DNA of 64,000 nucleotides from Bacteroidota bacterium (lineage in GTDB: Bacteria > Bacteroidota > Bacteroidia > NS11-12g > UBA9320). The position numbers were made by a program, and so were the translations under genes. Where the stretch lies: the NCBI GenBank assembly GCA_016124755.1, contig WGNA01000020.1, positions 38,916 through 102,915 of the forward strand, given 5' to 3'. Under the pieces are notes generated by a model, which did no database searches, was not told the DNA's origin, and saw only the letters and a list, made by a program, of their open reading frames with translations. Positions 34,285 to 44,197 of the stretch are shown here, piece after piece (the first letter of the stretch is position 1; every line of letters begins with the position of its first letter).

Positions 34285-36417
34285 TTAACCCTGTTTGCGA
34301 TTTAACTCCCGAATAAAGCTGTTCAGATACAAACTGATCAGACTCTGATTGTCTTTCATGTACTCAAGTGTTACGTAATCTCCGCCGGCAATTTTGTGAT
34401 TTTTTAAATCAAACATTACATAAAAAATAGTGACCTGATGATCTTTCTCAAAAACCGAAATTAAACTATATGGCAGAAAACTCGGGACTAGTAGATTCAG
34501 TAATAATGCGGTTTTGCTTCTGGAATTTGTTCCTTTATACGACTGCACGCCAACCCACATCACGTAATCTGTTCCGTATTTTTCCCGAATACTGTCGAGT
34601 CTTTCATCCGATGCCGGAATCACTTTTCCGAAACGATCCTGTTCGTTCTGAGCAAACCGGTTTACGTAGTCGTTTAAAACCGCGATATCATCAAACTTTT
34701 CTCCTTCGTTTTGTTGCAAACGTCGCACATCCAACATTACAACATTCATATTATTTGCGGCTGTTGCGTCGTCGATCGCATTTAATAATTTAAGTTCATT
34801 TTCATACGTAGCCCGGTGATCAATATAACCTTCTTTTTTCTCATCGAGTCGCAGATAATACGGATTTAAAACTATTACCCGATCGATGAGTGGCTTTTCA
34901 ATGGTGCTTAAATCGATTTCCGTTGCGGCGATTTCAATTTCTTCTTCGCTTTCGTCCTTCACCCGTTTGTAATATACGTTCGTATTTTCAAATTCAGCCC
35001 GGTATTCAGCACTGTAAAATATTTCCTTTAATAAGGGCATCAGTGCGTCTAAAGACTGGCTCTTAACCTGTGCCGTATCGAATTCTCCTTCTTCAAAACG
35101 CTTCCATTTGCTTTTGGAAATGCGAATCATGTCCATCAGAGCTGTTTCCAATTCCTCTCTCGAAACTTCATCCGGGTGAGAGAGATGCGCATAATATTCC
35201 TTTAAAAAATATAAAGTTGACGTTTCGTACTTATTGAGTTTATAAAGAAGATGATAAACACGAAATAATTCTCCCGTATAATTTTTATCTTTATACTCCG
35301 CACTTTTAGCCGTTGCATTCCGCACCCTGAGCGCCGCCCGGAAACTTTTATTCATAACAACTTGCAACCAGTCGCGGATCTCGGGATAATCTTCATACAT
35401 CAAAGATGCATTATAGATTACATGCGCATAATAATCATCATTATAAAATAGCAGAAGTTGTTCTTGTCGTGCCTGCTTTTGTAATTCCTTAAAATCACTT
35501 TCAGAAATATGAATAAACTGTTTGTTTCCGGTGCCACTACTTTTATGTATGATTTCGGTGCAGTATTCTATCCGGGAGCTAAGATTCGGGTGAGTACTCA
35601 GTTTATCATCCGTTGAATCCTGTTTCATTTGCGGAATCTCCTGTGGTAAAAGATCTCCGGATAATTTTATTCTTTCACCTAAGAGATAATTATAATTAAA
35701 AGGTCGTTCGGCATATCCGAGATGTGCCGTTTTTAACATATTTAATGCAGAAATTACAGCATTCGGATCATAATCACTTTTTAAAAAATAATCGAGACTG
35801 AGCACGTCGGCCTCCTTTTCCAGTTCCCGGGAGAAACTGTGTACCTCTTCGATTCCGCGATCGATATTCATACCCTGATACTTTCCTTCTCCACGCGCTA
35901 TTTTTACACGTTCACTAAAATTTGCGGTGTTGTGCTGTTTTAAATAATGAATGATTTCGTGTCCGATCACAAATGCGAGTTCTGCTTCATTATGTACATA
36001 AGCCATCAAACCCATGGTAAAAAACATATCTCCCTGATCGGTTGAAAATGCATTAACATAAGGTGCCCGATACGCATACAAATACAGTTTATTCCGCAAC
36101 TCAGGATCGTCTTTCAGAAGTTCGTCGGCAATATCATTTATGAGTTTTGTATAACTGTCGTTAATGTAAATATTGGCGTTGTTTTTAATGGCATCAACCA
36201 GATAATAACTTTCCTCGTAAAACCGCAGCCTCGCTAAACGAACTTCCCTCGGCTCATAATAAGAAGAGTCCAGAGTTTCCTTTCGCTTTAACGCGTATTT
36301 ATTGGTGGTGGAACTAAATATTTCTGTCGGAATATTTCCGCTTGATTGTACCGAAATCTGTGCAGAGGAAAAACCTGTAAAACCCAGAAGGCAAATCAGA
36401 AATAAAATCAATCTCAT
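34285..36417 (-). CDS. Exported M48-family zinc metalloprotease
   Basis: A 710-residue exported protease. Signal peptide 1-20 (ends SSAQ). The M48 catalytic motif is HEIIH at 153-157 within ELAFVIGHEIIHYLKQH; the third zinc ligand is Glu in ELEKEADVLSLDYFL, about 50 residues later. This resembles BepA/LoiP-like periplasmic proteases in topology. The C-terminal 400 residues are a helical domain then an alpha/beta region of unknown role. It lies between two putative barrel genes (2 bp and 11 bp gaps), so a part in outer-membrane protein quality control is plausible but inferred. Confidence 0.88.
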   Translation of the reverse strand: MRLILFLICLLGFTGFSSAQISVQSSGNIPTEIFSSTTNKYALKRKETLDSSYYEPREVRLARLRFYEESYYLVDAIKNNANIYINDSYTKLINDIADELLKDDPELRNKLYLYAYRAPYVNAFSTDQGDMFFTMGLMAYVHNEAELAFVIGHEIIHYLKQHNTANFSERVKIARGEGKYQGMNIDRGIEEVHSFSRELEKEADVLSLDYFLKSDYDPNAVISALNMLKTAHLGYAERPFNYNYLLGERIKLSGDLLPQEIPQMKQDSTDDKLSTHPNLSSRIEYCTEIIHKSSGTGNKQFIHISESDFKELQKQARQEQLLLFYNDDYYAHVIYNASLMYEDYPEIRDWLQVVMNKSFRAALRVRNATAKSAEYKDKNYTGELFRVYHLLYKLNKYETSTLYFLKEYYAHLSHPDEVSREELETALMDMIRISKSKWKRFEEGEFDTAQVKSQSLDALMPLLKEIFYSAEYRAEFENTNVYYKRVKDESEEEIEIAATEIDLSTIEKPLIDRVIVLNPYYLRLDEKKEGYIDHRATYENELKLLNAIDDATAANNMNVVMLDVRRLQQNEGEKFDDIAVLNDYVNRFAQNEQDRFGKVIPASDERLDSIREKYGTDYVMWVGVQSYKGTNSRSKTALLLNLLVPSFLPYSLISVFEKDHQVTIFYVMFDLKNHKIAGGDYVTLEYMKDNQSLISLYLNSFIRELNRKQG

Positions 36418-36419
36418 GG

Positions 36420-37112
36420 TTAATAATTTAGAATTTTACCCATCCCGAAAAGCAAATAAGTATTTCCCAAAAAAGTACCCTTTTGCTGTTTAATCGTTTG
36501 CGGAATTCCGGATTCGAAATACCATATTTTATTATTCCCGTTGCGAAAATCTTCTTTATACTGAAATCTCAGGGATATACCTTTAACCACTCTCGGAAAT
36601 GAATAATGACGGTCGGAAACTGGTAATCGGAAAAACGGCGCTTTATAGGTCCGAAGTCCGATTCCAACCGAATAACCCTTGCGATCAATGTTGTTGTAGG
36701 TTGCGTGATTTCCCATATTAAAATCGGTGAAGAAACCGATACTCGCCGCAAAAAAACCGGTTGATACCTCGTCATCCGGATTCGAAACCGAAATTGCCAA
36801 ATGCGCATCCGCAGGAACCGAAAAAGAAATGGACGCTTTGTCACGGAAATTAATCAGATTGATACGGGGCTCAAATCCCATCCCAACCAAAGAGATGATC
36901 GCCACATTTGCAGGAAACGATTCTTTGAACTGACCGTCTGAAGAAACATAATTCACATTAAACTTTGGCGTAACACCTTCAAACCATTCGGTTCGGTACG
37001 ATGTAAATAAATTACGGTCGAGAAAAGTGTATTTGTCTTTGGTTCCGTAATTCTGAGCCTGACTCACAATTGCCATCACGGAAAACAAAATCCATATCGT
37101 GGTTCGTTGCAT
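36420..37112 (-). CDS. Exported protein, barrel-like, unknown
   Basis: A 230-residue exported protein (signal peptide ends VSQAQ, about residue 19). Strand-rich sequence with Gly-rich turns (GTKDKYTFLDRNLF, YSVGIGLRTYKAP, TYLLFGMGKILNY) and an aromatic C-terminus. It may be an outer-membrane or surface protein. It is the first gene of the minus-strand group with the M48 protease. No family recognised. Confidence 0.6.
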   Translation of the reverse strand: MQRTTIWILFSVMAIVSQAQNYGTKDKYTFLDRNLFTSYRTEWFEGVTPKFNVNYVSSDGQFKESFPANVAIISLVGMGFEPRINLINFRDKASISFSVPADAHLAISVSNPDDEVSTGFFAASIGFFTDFNMGNHATYNNIDRKGYSVGIGLRTYKAPFFRLPVSDRHYSFPRVVKGISLRFQYKEDFRNGNNKIWYFESGIPQTIKQQKGTFLGNTYLLFGMGKILNY

Positions 37113-37213
37113 GATTTCAATAATAAGAAGAAGAAGGCTATTTCTACCAAAAGCAAATTTGGTTTTTGTTTGGTGAACCGGTTTTGAGTAAACTTGGCGA
37201 AAGATTACAGAAT

Positions 37214-38038
37214 ATGTTAACCCGACTCACCATTTTCACTATTGGCTTTGTTTTAATAGGAGCTTGTTCTAATCCCAAGACACAAACTGAAACGAGTAAC
37301 AATATTCCCCGGGAATCCGAAATAAAGGTGAACTGGGACAACATTGAATTTTTCCCGGTTTATGAATTCGCACCGGATATTATGGGGCTCACCATCGAAC
37401 TGGATTTCGACCATGAGTCGGATTATGTGAAAATCTATCGTTCCGTTGATTCAACCGAAAATCTCGGAACCTATTTATTATTTGACCCGGATTCTGCCGC
37501 CCGACTCTCGCCCGAAATTATTAGAATTGACACCAATCATAGGATGTTATTTTATAAAAATGAAACGTTTGACAAAGCTTTGTTAAAACTGATTTCCGGA
37601 GAATTTTATATCTACTGCACTAAAGGTGTAATTAAAAGAAATTTGAAGGATGTAGTATACTCCATTAGTGAATGCGCGTCGAATGTTATTGTTTTCCGTT
37701 TTGACAGTATAGATGTTAAGAGATGGGGGCATCCGATTCTTTGTTCCCGTGCCAAAATCGGTTTTGAGTTTGCATCTTTTCCGGAACTTGACCGGGAAAT
37801 GTTTGCCTTAAAACACAAAGAAGAACCCGCATATACCGATAATCTTGAAAATAAATCCTTCGCAAAACTTGACTCCGTTTACCTCATTTATGCAGACAAC
37901 TTCAAATGGATGAATGAGCGCGGAGGCTACGCAGAAACGTTTTTTCCGGGTCGCGGTATTGCCGTTACATCACCCGGAAAAAAATTACGCTTCCGTAAAT
38001 TCTACGGATTGGATTTATTCGGAATACCGTGTGATTAA
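37214..38038 (+). CDS. Lipoprotein of unknown function
   Basis: A 274-residue protein starting at the ATG at 37214, which opens a lipoprotein signal (FTIGFVLIGAC). Codons back to 37166 lack signal character. The mature part is acidic and beta-rich (ELDFDHESDYVKIYRSVDST, RIDTNHRMLFYKN). No family recognised. It is divergent from the M48 group and followed by the ParD remnant. Confidence 0.6.
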   Translation: MLTRLTIFTIGFVLIGACSNPKTQTETSNNIPRESEIKVNWDNIEFFPVYEFAPDIMGLTIELDFDHESDYVKIYRSVDSTENLGTYLLFDPDSAARLSPEIIRIDTNHRMLFYKNETFDKALLKLISGEFYIYCTKGVIKRNLKDVVYSISECASNVIVFRFDSIDVKRWGHPILCSRAKIGFEFASFPELDREMFALKHKEEPAYTDNLENKSFAKLDSVYLIYADNFKWMNERGGYAETFFPGRGIAVTSPGKKLRFRKFYGLDLFGIPCD

Positions 38039-38157
38039 TGAAAAGAATTAATAATTAAAGAATTAAGGAGTTGAGTGATTTCATACCATGTTATTTTCGG
38101 AACACTTTATTAAAAGCCGCTTTGCCTGTTTACTAATTATTGACAAATTTAAAATGA

Positions 38158-38362
38158 ATGAAAAACTCTGAGAACACATCAGTATCGCTTGGCAATCACT
38201 TTGATGAATTCATAAAAAAACGCCTGATACAAAAATGCCAGTGAAGTCATCAGAGCCGGATTGCGACTGATAGAAGAGGAGGAAACCAAACTCATTGCGT
38301 TGCGTAATGCCATTCAATCCGGAATGGACTTAAAATACAGATTGAAGAACCCAAAGGTTTGA
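38158..38362 (+). pseudogene. ParD-family antitoxin remnant with internal deletion
   Basis: From the ATG at 38158 the frame reads NTSVSLGNHFDEFIKKRLIQ and stops at 38242. One base over, from 38240, it continues SEVIRAGLRLIEEEETKLIA then LRNAIQSGMD, ending at 38362. Together these are the ribbon-helix-helix ParD pattern ('tSvsLg.hf..fI...v..G.Y.saSEviRagLRlle..e.k...L'), minus about five codons (the G.Y.s segment) and with a frame change near 38236. No ParE toxin follows; the next sequence leads to the von Willebrand gene. A dead toxin-antitoxin scar. Confidence 0.8.
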
Positions 38363-38398
38363 TTAATCCCTTTCCTCCGTCATCATTGCGCAACACCA

Positions 38399-38428
38399 TT
38401 GTTTCAAAATATAATTCTTCTATTTTTG
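38399..38428 (+). promoter_or_regulatory. Bacteroidota promoter of the von Willebrand lipoprotein gene
   Basis: TTG (38399-38401), exactly 19 bp, then TATTTTTG (38421-38428): a perfect TTG-N19-TAnnTTTG promoter ending 17 bp before the ATG at 38446. Confidence 0.75.
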
Positions 38429-38445
38429 ACTACCATTCCTTCATT

Positions 38446-39600
38446 ATGAAAAATCTTTTGTACCCGGTTCTTTGCCTGTTGATGCTGGCAGGTTGTTCGA
38501 AAGACGAATCATCAGTGGATTCTTCCGCAGCCGAGATCAAATTACCAAAAGGGATAAATTGTCCGGACTGCAAATACGGAGAAATAACCGCAGCAGAGTG
38601 GAATGATCTCGACAACTGGGATTTCTGGCGAGGCGTTCTCAACACCAAAGAATTTTCCGATTATCCGTCAAGTTGGAATGTATTCACGAATTCACGGATT
38701 TCCGTTGTTCTCATGTCAGACACAAATCCGGTTGTTGATGCCATTGTTGAATTAAAAGAAAATAACTCCGTAATCTGGGCATCCCGGTCTGATATTTTTG
38801 GAAGAGCAGAACTTTGGTTTAATCCGTTTAATGCCGGCAATCCGCCAACTTCCTTAAAAAATTATGATCTCTATGTTAACCATCTCAAAACCGACGCAAG
38901 TCTGAATTGGTTCTCTCTGTTTTCAGATACCATTCAGGTGCCTGACGAACATACCGATATCAATCGGATTGATCTTGCATTTATTGTAGATGCCACGGGA
39001 TCAATGGGTGATGAAATTGATTTTTTAAAAAAGAATCTTACCGGAATCATCACAAAAGCGAATGTCTATAAATTAGCCGACGAACTGCGCACAGCTTCGG
39101 TTTTCTACCGGGATTACGATGACGAATATGTAACCCGCTTTTCGTATTTCTCAACCGATATAAATCAAACCCAACAATTTATTTCCGCTCAAAAAGCAGA
39201 TGGCGGGCACGATTATCCGGAAGCTGTTGAAGCAGCATTGAAAGTGGCAACTGAATCGTTGAGTTGGTCTGAAAATGCCAAAGCGCGACTCGCCTTTTTG
39301 ATATTGGATGCGCCTCCTCATAATACACCGGATGTAATTAATTCCATTCAAAGTTCTATCACATTAGCTGCACAAAAAGGAATAAAAATAATTCCGGTGA
39401 TTGCCAGCGGAGCAGATCACGAAACCGAATTTTTAATGCGCAATTTCGCTGTGTTTACGAATGGAACCTTCGTTTTTATAACAGACGACAGCGGCATTGG
39501 AAACGATCATGTTGAACCGCTGGTAGGTGAGGTTACCGTGGGAATGCTGAAAGATATTCTGGTGCGCATTATTGTGAAATATTCGGAGAATAAATCCTGA
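38446..39600 (+). CDS. von Willebrand factor type A domain lipoprotein
   Basis: A 384-residue lipoprotein starting at the ATG at 38446 (LCLLMLAGC signal). After a domain of about 160 residues (CPDCKYGEITAAEWNDLDNW opens it) comes a vWA domain from about residue 175: LAFIVDATGSMGDEIDFL carries the metal-binding DxSxS in the form D-A-T-G-S-M (Asp182). The Rossmann-like strands that follow (RLAFLILDAPPH, GIKIIPVIASG) complete it. vWA domains mediate adhesion or metal-dependent protein contacts. The matched promoter at 38399-38428 supports the start. Confidence 0.85.
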   Translation: MKNLLYPVLCLLMLAGCSKDESSVDSSAAEIKLPKGINCPDCKYGEITAAEWNDLDNWDFWRGVLNTKEFSDYPSSWNVFTNSRISVVLMSDTNPVVDAIVELKENNSVIWASRSDIFGRAELWFNPFNAGNPPTSLKNYDLYVNHLKTDASLNWFSLFSDTIQVPDEHTDINRIDLAFIVDATGSMGDEIDFLKKNLTGIITKANVYKLADELRTASVFYRDYDDEYVTRFSYFSTDINQTQQFISAQKADGGHDYPEAVEAALKVATESLSWSENAKARLAFLILDAPPHNTPDVINSIQSSITLAAQKGIKIIPVIASGADHETEFLMRNFAVFTNGTFVFITDDSGIGNDHVEPLVGEVTVGMLKDILVRIIVKYSENKS

Positions 39601-39675
39601 GATGTCTTGTTTCATTTGCCATCCTTTTTATTTTTTTATTAATATGACTTTGGAATGCCCCGGAGACAGGTTTTA

Positions 39676-40365
39676 ATGATCAAATTTTTATTGGTTCTGT
39701 TGATTTTTATTCTTTTCCGTTGTAATAACAAAGAGAATAGGACTATGCATACCCGAAAAGAGAATATAATTTCCCGCCCTGTTACTAAAGAATATCCATA
39801 TTGGAATGACTCCGTTTTTTATATTGGAAATAATAACACGATTCATATATTTTATACCGACACCACTTTAGTTTTTTACAAAATACATAATGGAATAATC
39901 GAGTTAATTTCAGACACGTTTTACACGCTTAGTTCCTATTTTGGGTTTAAATCAATTGATATGGATTTCGATGCTAAAAAGGAACTTGTCAGTTATTCAT
40001 TCTCAAATATGAATGGGAACCAATGGTGTGAAATTTTTGATTTTAGCGAACATACGAACCGAATTGTTCGCAAAGGATTTCTGGACGGGAATTTTGAAAT
40101 GGATTCAACAGACAAATCAATCAGAACCTTTTACGGTGGAAGCTGGTATATGGATATGGTTGATTCCCGGTTAAAATGGTGTGGCGATACACTCCTGGAA
40201 TTTAAGGTACTCATTCACCGACCCCACTACGATCTATATGAGCATCCGGAACTGCCTGACACATTAATCTATCAGTTGCGAAAAGATTGTAAATCAAGTT
40301 TGCGAGAGGCATATTTCGGTCTTATGGATACCGCATTGTACAATCAGTATCTTGAGGATCTTTGA
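39676..40365 (+). CDS. Lipoprotein of unknown function
   Basis: A 229-residue protein starting at the ATG at 39676 with a short hydrophobic signal and a Cys (IFILFRC). The mature part is rich in aromatic and acidic residues (TYPYWNDS-like segments, GNWYMDM-like turn near YGGSWYMDMVDS). No family recognised. It stands between the vWA and AAA genes with ordinary spacing. Confidence 0.55.
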   Translation: MIKFLLVLLIFILFRCNNKENRTMHTRKENIISRPVTKEYPYWNDSVFYIGNNNTIHIFYTDTTLVFYKIHNGIIELISDTFYTLSSYFGFKSIDMDFDAKKELVSYSFSNMNGNQWCEIFDFSEHTNRIVRKGFLDGNFEMDSTDKSIRTFYGGSWYMDMVDSRLKWCGDTLLEFKVLIHRPHYDLYEHPELPDTLIYQLRKDCKSSLREAYFGLMDTALYNQYLEDL

Positions 40366-40497
40366 ATTTTGTTAAATCGTTTAACCAACTTAACTCTATG
40401 TTCTAAAGAGGAATCTCTCTTATTTTTCCAAACGTGATCAGGCATCTCCGGTCATTTATTTAATTTCGGCCAAAAAGACAACTGCCCCACTTTTAGC

Positions 40498-41814
40498 ATG
40501 AACGACAATACCATCGACAGCTTACGGGAAGCCCTCAGCCACTCCCCGGATAATCATCCGTTGCGACTATTATTAGCCGAAACCCTTTCCGGTATGAACC
40601 GACTTGATGAAGCCGAGGAAGAATTTCTTCAATTGCTTCGAAGCAGCAAAGAAGTCAGAATAAAAACCGGACTGGCAAGAGTATTTTTTAAAAAAGGGAA
40701 TTATTCGGCTTGCAACGTCATTCTCGAAGAAGTGATCGACGACGGAATTAACGATGTTGACGTTCTCATTTTATATGCGAAAGGACTTTTAAAAGAAAAT
40801 GAAATCGGCCGTGCAGCGGAAGCATATCAAAAAGCACTTTCAATTGATCCTGATTTTTATGATGAAGAATTAGATCAACAGTTAAGAGTTCGCGGCAGTT
40901 TTAATGAGGACGATGAAGACTTCGACGACGAAGATGAAGAGAGTCGTTTTCTCCAAAAACCGGATATTAACTTTTCGGATGTTGGTGGAATGGACGCCGT
41001 TAAAAAAGAAATAGAACTCAAAATTATTCGTCCGTTGATGCACCCTGAACTGTATAAAGCGTACGGTAAAAAAATGGGTGGCGGAATTCTTTTGTACGGA
41101 CCTCCCGGTTGCGGAAAAACCTATATCGCAAAAGCAACTGCCGGACAAGTAAACGCCAAATTTATCAGCGTAGGTCTCAATGAAATTCTCGACATGTGGA
41201 TTGGCAACAGTGAGAAAAATCTGCATAATATTTTTGAACTCGCACGCAGGAACGCACCCTGTGTTTTATTCTTCGACGAAATCGATGCTTTGGGTGCAAG
41301 TCGCAGCGACATGAAACAATCCGCCGGGCGGCATCTCATCAATCAGTTTCTGCAGGAACTCGACGGTATCGACAACAACAACGAAGGCATTCTGATTCTC
41401 GGCGCAACGAATACTCCATGGAATCTGGATCCGGCTTTTCGTCGGCCAGGTCGATTCGATCGAATCATCTTTGTGCCGCCACCGGATGAGGTTGGACGCG
41501 AATCCATTTTAAAACTAAAACTAAAAGACAAGCCAACCGGCACTGTTGATTACAAACAAATCGCACAGAAAACCGCAAATTATTCCGGCGCCGACATCGA
41601 TGCTTTAATTGATATCGCAATTGAACATAAACTCGAATCCTCCTTTAGTGACGGAATTCCGAAACCGTTGGAAACAAAGGATTTTGTGCTTGCCTCCAAA
41701 CAACACAAAGCGAGTACGGTTGAATGGTTTTCGACTGCTAAAAACTTTGCGATGTTTGCAAATGACTCCGGTTTGTACGACGATATTCTCACCTGGCTGA
41801 AAATTAAAAAATAA
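40498..41814 (+). CDS. AAA ATPase with N-terminal TPR repeats
   Basis: A 438-residue cytosolic ATPase. Residues 1-125 are TPR-like helical pairs, then a very acidic linker (EDDEDFDDEDEE). The classic AAA module (about 160-400) has Walker A GPPGCGKT at 201-208, Walker B VLFFDEIDALG, sensor 1 ILGATNTP, the second region of homology ending FRRPGRFDR (arginine fingers) and FVPPPD. This resembles Cdc48/FtsH-type AAA cores but lacks a protease or N-domain of those families. TPRs probably recruit partners. The TPR-membrane protein gene follows after 4 bp, a likely partner. Confidence 0.88.
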   Translation: MNDNTIDSLREALSHSPDNHPLRLLLAETLSGMNRLDEAEEEFLQLLRSSKEVRIKTGLARVFFKKGNYSACNVILEEVIDDGINDVDVLILYAKGLLKENEIGRAAEAYQKALSIDPDFYDEELDQQLRVRGSFNEDDEDFDDEDEESRFLQKPDINFSDVGGMDAVKKEIELKIIRPLMHPELYKAYGKKMGGGILLYGPPGCGKTYIAKATAGQVNAKFISVGLNEILDMWIGNSEKNLHNIFELARRNAPCVLFFDEIDALGASRSDMKQSAGRHLINQFLQELDGIDNNNEGILILGATNTPWNLDPAFRRPGRFDRIIFVPPPDEVGRESILKLKLKDKPTGTVDYKQIAQKTANYSGADIDALIDIAIEHKLESSFSDGIPKPLETKDFVLASKQHKASTVEWFSTAKNFAMFANDSGLYDDILTWLKIKK

Positions 41815-41818
41815 AGAA

Positions 41819-43072
41819 ATGAGTCAGGAGCAATTGGTAAAAGTCGAGATTCTGATTAACCAGAGCCGGTTTGAGGAAGCCGGCAAAATTCTGAGCGTTT
41901 TATTGGCGCAGGATTCAACCAATACGCAGCTTCTGTATTTAATGGCGGAAGTAAAACTCCAGCAGGATATTTACGACGAAGCCCGGGAAATAACGGAACG
42001 GGCCATCGGAATTGATCCCGGTGACGGCGACCTTTTTTATATGCGCGCCCGCATTAATTACCAGCAAGACCGTTACGACGAAGCGGAGGCCGACCTGCAT
42101 CAGGCAATTCAGATTGATCCGTATAATGCCAATTATTTCGCGTTGTTTTCGCACGTCTGCATGTTGCGGAAGAAATACGAAAAAGCATTGCAATACGCGG
42201 ATGATGCGCTGGCAATTGATTCAGAAAATCTGCTCGCACTCAATACCCGGAGCTCGGCTTTGCTAAAACTCGATCGCAAAGACGAATCTCGGTTAACGAT
42301 TGAAGGGGCGTTGCGGGAAGATCCGAATAACTCTTATACGCATGCCAATTACGGCTGGAGTTTGCTGGAACAGGGCGATCACAAAAAAGCGCTAAATCAT
42401 TTTCGGGAATCGCTGCAAAATGATCCGTCGAATGCTTATGCGCAAGCCGGAATGATGGAAGCAATCAAAGCCCGAAATCCGGCATACCGTTTCTTTTTGA
42501 AATACGCATTTTTTATGGCGAAGCTTTCAGAGAAATACCAATGGGGCGTAATTCTCGGTTTTTATTTCGGCATGAAAATCCTTCGGTCGGTAGCACAAAA
42601 CAGCGATGTGTTACGGCCATACCTAACTCCTTTAATTATACTTTTAGCCATTTTCGCATTATCAACATGGGTTATAAATCCACTCAGCAATTTATTGTTG
42701 CGGTTTGATCCGTACGGAAAATATCTGTTAGACAAAAACGAAAAACGGAGTTCACTTTTTGTGACCGGCAGTCTCATTGTATTTCTGATCGGATTGGTTT
42801 TGTATTTCACTACCGGCAGAGAAATTTACCTTCCGGTTGTTGTGTATGGCTTCGCGATGATGGTTCCGTTTTCCACCATGTTTTCACCTTCACGATTCAA
42901 AAACTCCATACTGATTGCGGCGGTGGTTCTGGGAATAATCGGTATTCTTTCAATCGTTGTTTCGTTCCAATCCGGAAACATCATGAATCTGTTTTCGATG
43001 ATCTTTTTAGTCGGCTTTGTCGGCTTCCAGTTTTTCGCAAATTATGCGGTGATAAAGGAGACGAATGTGTGA
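41819..43072 (+). CDS. TPR protein with C-terminal membrane domain
   Basis: A 417-residue protein: residues 1-225 are about six TPR repeats (AREITERAIGIDPGDGDLFY, ADLHQAIQIDPYNANYFA, ALNHFRESLQNDPSNAYAQA), then about five hydrophobic segments from residue 260 to 415. The TPR part would face the cytosol. It lies 4 bp after the AAA ATPase gene, which has its own TPRs, so the two probably form a membrane-anchored ATPase complex. No known system matches exactly. Confidence 0.75.
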   Translation: MSQEQLVKVEILINQSRFEEAGKILSVLLAQDSTNTQLLYLMAEVKLQQDIYDEAREITERAIGIDPGDGDLFYMRARINYQQDRYDEAEADLHQAIQIDPYNANYFALFSHVCMLRKKYEKALQYADDALAIDSENLLALNTRSSALLKLDRKDESRLTIEGALREDPNNSYTHANYGWSLLEQGDHKKALNHFRESLQNDPSNAYAQAGMMEAIKARNPAYRFFLKYAFFMAKLSEKYQWGVILGFYFGMKILRSVAQNSDVLRPYLTPLIILLAIFALSTWVINPLSNLLLRFDPYGKYLLDKNEKRSSLFVTGSLIVFLIGLVLYFTTGREIYLPVVVYGFAMMVPFSTMFSPSRFKNSILIAAVVLGIIGILSIVVSFQSGNIMNLFSMIFLVGFVGFQFFANYAVIKETNV

Positions 43073-43135
43073 AGGGGGGATTTAAATGCATAATTAATCC
43101 AACCATCACTCGCCGAATTACGTTAATTATTTTAA

Positions 43136-43690
43136 ATGAAGTCGGTATTAATTTTTACACTTTTTTTCTTTAATTCTTTGGTGTCCAAATCACAAACGGA
43201 TACCCTACGGATTAACATAGAAGATATGGTTTTAACTACGCGCTTATATCGGCACTATCTTTTCGAGATCGAGGGTCATTATAGCATCCCTCCACAAGAT
43301 AAATGGACTGCTTCGGATAGTGCATTGATCGAAAATGAAGATACTGCATATTTTATGATTTACAAGCGCGGACAATTGTTATTAGCCGGTTATAAATTAC
43401 CCGAATCTCATGCAATCGGAGAAGTGCGATTTTATAATTCAAAATCCTCATTATACAAGACTGAAATCTGGGTTAATAATTATGGTCTAGAATATGGAGA
43501 CACGTTCGCGTGTTGGGACGATGGGCCATGTTGGACAATCCAAAAATATTTCAAAAAAGAAACGCTAAAAAAGGAAATATACCGGGAAATCCTGCATGAC
43601 GAAATTCAAGGTTTTGTAAGCAGGACTACCATTCTAAAATATAAAAAAAGCAAAATCATAAAAAGAAAAATTAAGGAAGAACCTTTTTGA
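43136..43690 (+). CDS. Exported protein of unknown function
   Basis: A 184-residue protein with a signal peptide (FFFNSLVSKSQ, cleavage near residue 20). The mature part has a repeated-looking beta pattern and ends in a very basic tail (YKKSKIIKRKIKEEPF). No family recognised. Element copy E begins 17 bp after its stop. Confidence 0.55.
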   Translation: MKSVLIFTLFFFNSLVSKSQTDTLRINIEDMVLTTRLYRHYLFEIEGHYSIPPQDKWTASDSALIENEDTAYFMIYKRGQLLLAGYKLPESHAIGEVRFYNSKSSLYKTEIWVNNYGLEYGDTFACWDDGPCWTIQKYFKKETLKKEIYREILHDEIQGFVSRTTILKYKKSKIIKRKIKEEPF

Positions 43691-43706
43691 TTCTTTAAAA
43701 AAATTT

Positions 43707-44056
43707 AATGTTTCAACGCTTTACTACACCTACTTGTCGGATCACTTCAACTGTAGTATGAAAACAGACAAAATGAATTGTGCGAAGCGGATCCTAAAAC
43801 ATGAATAGGATCGTGTGGGTGGGCCGTCGGAAAGGCGGGATAGCCCCGGCGGGAATTTGTGATTTGGTAGAAAATCGGGAAAGTGCTTGACACTTCTTTC
43901 CCCAGATTTTCAACAAATGACAAAGGGCGCCTGGGCAGCTTTCTTTCCGACTTGATTTTTTGCTTACTTTTTTATCAAGAAAAAAGTGAGAAAAGGGATT
44001 GTACTTCGGTATCCAAACCAATTTATAATCTTGGTGTGTACATCGGATAAGCGTTA
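43707..44056 (-). mobile_element. Long-form miniature element, copy E (inverted)
   Basis: A 350-bp copy in reverse orientation, with ends AATGTTTCAACGC (43707) and CGGATAAGCGTT (near 44055) and the palindromic module at 43826-43951. Flanks AAAAATTT (43699-43706) and AGAAATTT (44057-44064) differ at one position of eight, a decayed target duplication. Confidence 0.82.
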
Positions 44057-44168
44057 AGAAATTTGTTTTCATGAATCAAAAAAAATGGAAAGACATTTTC
44101 AAATAACCCACTGTACCTCCTTTCATCGAATTCCTCCTCTCTCATTTCCAAATCCTCACTTCTTCGGT

Positions 44169-44176
44169 TAGCTTTG
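44169..44176 (+). promoter_or_regulatory. Candidate -7 element
   Basis: TAGCTTTG fits TAnnTTTG, 21 bp before the ATG at 44198. The -33 region has TTC near, but not exactly at, the expected spacing. Confidence 0.4.
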
Positions 44177-44197
44177 ATTTAGCAGAAAAGCGATTCC

